A stretch of 6,139 nucleotides of DNA from Pedobacter sp. UBA1654 (lineage in GTDB: Bacteria > Bacteroidota > Bacteroidia > Sphingobacteriales > Sphingobacteriaceae). How positions within the stretch are numbered: the stretch's first letter is position 1; the number at the start of each line of letters is the position of its first letter. Below, piece after piece: positions 5,477 to 6,139 of the stretch. The position numbers were made by a program, and so were the translations under genes. Where the stretch lies: the NCBI GenBank assembly GCA_002320935.1, contig DCLG01000070.1:12944-19082 (forward strand), in the 5' to 3' direction. Below the pieces are notes generated by a model, which ran no database searches, was not told where the DNA came from, and saw nothing but the letters and a program-made list of their open reading frames with translations.

Positions 5477-6019
5477 ATGAAGCTGAATATTTTTTTGATT
5501 ATAATAGGTTTACTTTATCTGACAGGTTGTTCGAGTGAACCTAAAGATGGTAGTAGCCAAAGCCAAGCAAAAGAAGAACTTAAGAGCGTAACAAAACCAT
5601 TTAGCGACATTGAAAAGCTAGATACATTTAAGGTTGTACTAAGTGGTGACAAGCCAAAAAATATGCGCTTAAAGTTCAGCATCATTTCTTATAAAGGTCA
5701 GGAGATTTATACCCAGCATTTCGAAGCCAAGACGCTGATAGATCAATACAAGCAAACAGTTGATCTTAAAAATGAAGACAAGCAAGTTGCTTTTATGAAG
5801 AAGGAATTTGATATGTTCTTCGATGACGAAAATTTCCTTGAGCCGGCTGTTACGGAAACAGAACACGCCGACCAATTTGTTCCCGATAAAGCATTTTTCG
5901 CTGAACTTAAACAGTCTGGACTTAATGGTTTTATGTATCAGATGGGACAGGAAAACAAAGTTTACATCGCCTGGTCGCGAGCGCAGAATAAGGTTAAAAT
6001 CTACTATAAATGTTGTTAA
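5477..6019 (+). CDS. Putative lipoprotein of unknown function
   Basis: A 180-residue protein with a clear lipoprotein signal: MKLNIFLIIIGLLYLTGC, with hydrophobic core 4-16, lipobox LTGC and the lipidated Cys at 18. A Ser/Gln/Lys-rich linker follows (SSEPKDGSSQSQAKEE). The mature part (about 40-180) is charged, with alternating stretches such as MRLKFSIISYKGQEIYTQHF (63-82) and KVYIAWSRAQNKVKIYY (161-177), suggesting a small beta-rich domain. I recognise no family, catalytic motif or repeat. It ends YKCC, two adjacent C-terminal cysteines that could form a disulfide or bind metal after export, though this is inference. Ser-Ser-Glu-Pro after the Cys is not the S-D-D/acidic surface-export signal known from some Bacteroidota, so inner leaflet of the outer membrane or inner membrane are both possible. 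Spacing suggests it can be co-transcribed with kdsB. The gene call is firm; the function is open. Confidence 0.85.
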   Translation: MKLNIFLIIIGLLYLTGCSSEPKDGSSQSQAKEELKSVTKPFSDIEKLDTFKVVLSGDKPKNMRLKFSIISYKGQEIYTQHFEAKTLIDQYKQTVDLKNEDKQVAFMKKEFDMFFDDENFLEPAVTETEHADQFVPDKAFFAELKQSGLNGFMYQMGQENKVYIAWSRAQNKVKIYYKCC

Positions 6020-6050
6020 TAGTGCCGCTGAGTTGCATTTTTACAAAAGA

Positions 6051-6065
6051 TAAACGCCCCGTTTA
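6051..6065. terminator. Short hairpin downstream of the lipoprotein gene, possible weak terminator
   Basis: TAAACG (6051-6056) and CGTTTA (6060-6065) form a perfect 6-bp stem around a 3-base loop, CCC, 31 bases after the lipoprotein stop codon. On the plus strand the following bases are only partly T-rich (GTTAAATTTG). On the minus strand the stem is followed by TCTTTTGT, a better tail. It could be a weak bidirectional terminator between convergent genes or a small element in a leader. Confidence 0.35.
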
Positions 6066-6067
6066 GT

Positions 6068-6084
6068 TAAATTTGTTAGCTTTG
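6068..6084 (+). promoter_or_regulatory. Two adjacent TAnnTTTG boxes near the right edge
   Basis: TAAATTTG (6068-6075) and TAGCTTTG (6077-6084) both match the Bacteroidota -7 consensus exactly and are one base apart. No TTG lies at the proper -33 distance for either. If real, they would drive a rightward gene starting beyond 6139. No ATG is seen between here and the edge. If the neighbour instead runs leftward, these matches are chance in A/T-rich DNA. Confidence 0.35.
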
Positions 6085-6139
6085 TATCCCGTACAAAAAC
6101 AATTAAAAAGGCACCTTCAAGCTTTTTTCCAACTCAACA

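Noticed and set aside
1..6139. Search for tRNA or rRNA genes, CRISPR repeats, transposase genes, terminal inverted repeats, toxin-antitoxin pairs or phage genes
   Set aside because: None was seen. Coding density is high, gene content is housekeeping, and there are no long direct or inverted repeats or abrupt changes in base composition that I could detect by eye.

Overview
This window reads as chromosomal housekeeping DNA from a Bacteroidota bacterium, most likely of the Sphingobacteriaceae type (Pedobacter, Mucilaginibacter, Sphingobacterium). The support is the protein set (a Bacteroidota-style DUF2795 protein, an lmo0937-type mini membrane protein, a TrpS with a KMGKS loop), moderate to low GC, the lack of Shine-Dalgarno sequences before almost every gene, and promoter-like TAnnTTTG boxes typical of the phylum's primary sigma factor. 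The exact genus cannot be fixed from this sequence alone.

Layout. A divergent point near 2940-3071 splits the window. To its left everything lies on the minus strand: a lysophospholipid/acyl-glycerol-phosphate acyltransferase (PlsC family), gatC, a LolD/MacB-type ABC ATPase and an ATP:cob(I)alamin adenosyltransferase. These are separated by 5-58 bases and probably form one transcript. It is followed by a DUF2795 gene with its own promoter and a strong Rho-independent terminator, then the beginning of a small lmo0937-family membrane protein cut by the left edge. To the right everything is on the plus strand: trpS, a deoxynucleoside kinase, kdsB (overlapping the kinase by one base) and an unrecognised lipoprotein. 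The last 120 bases contain no complete gene. They hold a short hairpin, two TAnnTTTG boxes and open reading on both strands, so the neighbour beyond the right edge is unresolved.

Function. The genes serve separate basic processes: phospholipid synthesis (acyltransferase), translation (GatC for transamidation of mischarged tRNA, TrpS for tRNA-Trp charging), cofactor activation (adenosylcobalamin), dNTP salvage (deoxynucleoside kinase), and lipopolysaccharide core synthesis (CMP-Kdo from KdsB). They look grouped by co-transcription rather than by one pathway.

No mobile element, CRISPR array, RNA gene, defence system or other accessory module was found. I did not find a convincing undescribed system. 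The best leads are modest: the unassigned lipoprotein, the ABC ATPase with no adjacent permease, the terminator/promoter overlap at 500-539, and the unresolved right edge.
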